Origin: Clostridiales bacterium
GTDB lineage: Bacteria; Bacillota; Sulfobacillia; UBA995; UBA9673
Length of the DNA stretch: 6,089 nt
Direction of reading: 5' to 3'
NCBI GenBank assembly: GCA_003541445.1
Contig: DPMO01000274.1
Location: forward strand, 1 to 6,089
Part shown: positions 5,586 to 6,089 of the stretch, piece after piece
How positions within the stretch are numbered: the stretch's first letter is position 1
Layout: every line of letters begins with the position of its first letter
Notes under the pieces: model-generated
Seen by the model: only the letters and a program-made list of their open reading frames with translations
The model's database searches: none
What the model was told of the DNA's origin: nothing
Position numbers and translations under genes: made by a program

Positions 5586-6089
5586 CCGGCCCTTCCCCCC
5601 TCCACCGCCTCGCGGAGGCCTTCCGCGAAGGCCTCGAGGCGCGTCAAGGCCTGGCCCCTTGAAAGCGCCCCCTGCTCGACCTCGAGAAGCAGGCTCGGGT
5701 ATCCCGCCGACCCCAGTCGGTCCCGAAGCTCCGGATAGTCGAAGGCATGGGGGTCGCAGAACTTCTGCAGGAGAAAGACGACCCCGTCCACGCCGTGCCG
5801 GGCGGCCTCATCGCAGACGAACGTGAAGCGCCTCTCCGGAGGATGCTTGGTCGGACAGGGGACCCGGCCGAGATACAGGGAGGCCAGGTGGGCCAGGGCC
5901 CGCTCGGCGGCGCTCTCGGCGTCCCGCTCGGCGTCCGTCCCGGGACGAGCGCCTTCCCGCACGCCGCCGCCCCCGCCCCCGGCCCCGAAGGCCAGGCCCC
6001 GGCCGCCGAGGCACAGGTCATCGGCGGCGATGTCCAGTCCGGCCTCCTCGATGAGCCGCAGAGGTCCTTCCGTCTCGAGGAAGCCGCCG
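5582..6089 (-). CDS. 2-hydroxyacyl-CoA dehydratase / benzoyl-CoA reductase, BcrC/HgdA-like subunit, C-terminal part (cut by window edge)
   Basis: The frame is open from the right edge (first full codon at 6088) to TGA at 5582-5584, giving 168 visible residues; the start lies outside the window. Beginning at the reading edge, 'LIEEAGLDIAADDLCLGGR' matches the 'VVaDDlC-G-R' segment with a ligand-type Cys (codon 6011-6013). Then come 'SLYLGRVPCP', 'VDGVVFLLQKFCDPHAFDYP' and 'PSLLLEVE', followed by the 'TRLEAFAE' C-terminal helix, all standard for this family. The GTG at 5962 is internal, because conserved sequence lies before it. Between 'GGR' and 'ALAHLASLYL' there is a glycine-rich and then charged insertion of roughly 31 residues ('AFGAGGGGGVREGARPG...'), which looks longer than usual for the family. 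It is the partner of the following BcrB/HgdB-like subunit; the C-then-B order recalls bcrCB, although no activator genes follow. Confidence 0.9.
   Translation of the reverse strand, partial: GGFLETEGPLRLIEEAGLDIAADDLCLGGRGLAFGAGGGGGGVREGARPGTDAERDAESAAERALAHLASLYLGRVPCPTKHPPERRFTFVCDEAARHGVDGVVFLLQKFCDPHAFDYPELRDRLGSAGYPSLLLEVEQGALSRGQALTRLEAFAEGLREAVEGGRAG
5956..5986 (-). repeat. G-run cluster (potential G-quadruplex) in the coding strand
   Basis: On the minus strand four G-runs follow each other: GGGG (5983-5986), GGGGG (5976-5980), GGGGG (5970-5974) and GGG (5956-5958), with loops of 2, 1 and 11 bases. They encode the glycine-rich insertion of the BcrC/HgdA-like subunit. The last loop is longer than the usual 7-base limit, and high GC makes chance occurrence plausible. 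Confidence 0.4.

Noticed and set aside
3663..5738. A 691-codon open frame on the plus strand.
   Set aside because: It lies antisense to the receiver and dehydratase genes, has arginine/proline/glycine-rich sequence without any recognisable motif, and is the kind of shadow expected opposite genes with strong G/C third positions.

Overview
The window is very GC-rich, with G or C at nearly every third codon position. It carries six protein genes and no RNA genes, insertion sequences or CRISPR. The gene content suggests an anaerobic, high-GC, probably spore-forming Firmicute. The clues are an oxygen-sensitive 2-hydroxyacyl-CoA dehydratase/benzoyl-CoA reductase subunit pair, a soluble sporulation-kinase-like histidine kinase, and a C-terminal segment resembling Spo0E, the Spo0A~P phosphatase family. 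The taxonomic call is an inference; no marker gene is present.

Layout: (1) Positions 1-1245, plus strand: the 3' part of an ABC-transporter extracellular solute-binding protein, cut by the left window edge. (2) Positions 1246-1298: a short convergent intergenic gap with a strong GC-rich hairpin, a candidate two-way terminator. (3) Positions 1299-6089, minus strand, transcribed right to left: five genes in one direction. The order is a BcrC/HgdA-like dehydratase subunit (cut by the right edge), a BcrB/HgdB-like subunit overlapping it by 4 bases (ATGA), a stand-alone receiver-like protein, a GAF / degenerate GGDEF / Spo0E-like protein, and a soluble GAF histidine kinase. The only sizeable gap in this run is about 96 bases before the receiver gene. 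It is also the most AT-rich stretch of the window and could hold an internal promoter.

The most interesting part is the signalling trio behind the dehydratase pair. The receiver has Glu where the phospho-accepting Asp should be and has lost part of its acidic pocket. The middle protein appears to join a GAF sensor, a catalytically dead GGDEF-like fold with a cysteine cluster, and a Spo0E-like helical hairpin. The kinase looks fully competent for phosphotransfer but has no DNA-binding partner in the window. A reasonable hypothesis is a cytoplasmic module that senses a metabolite or redox cue tied to CoA-ester metabolism and adjusts a distant phosphorelay such as Spo0A. Domain assignments are by eye and need profile searches.
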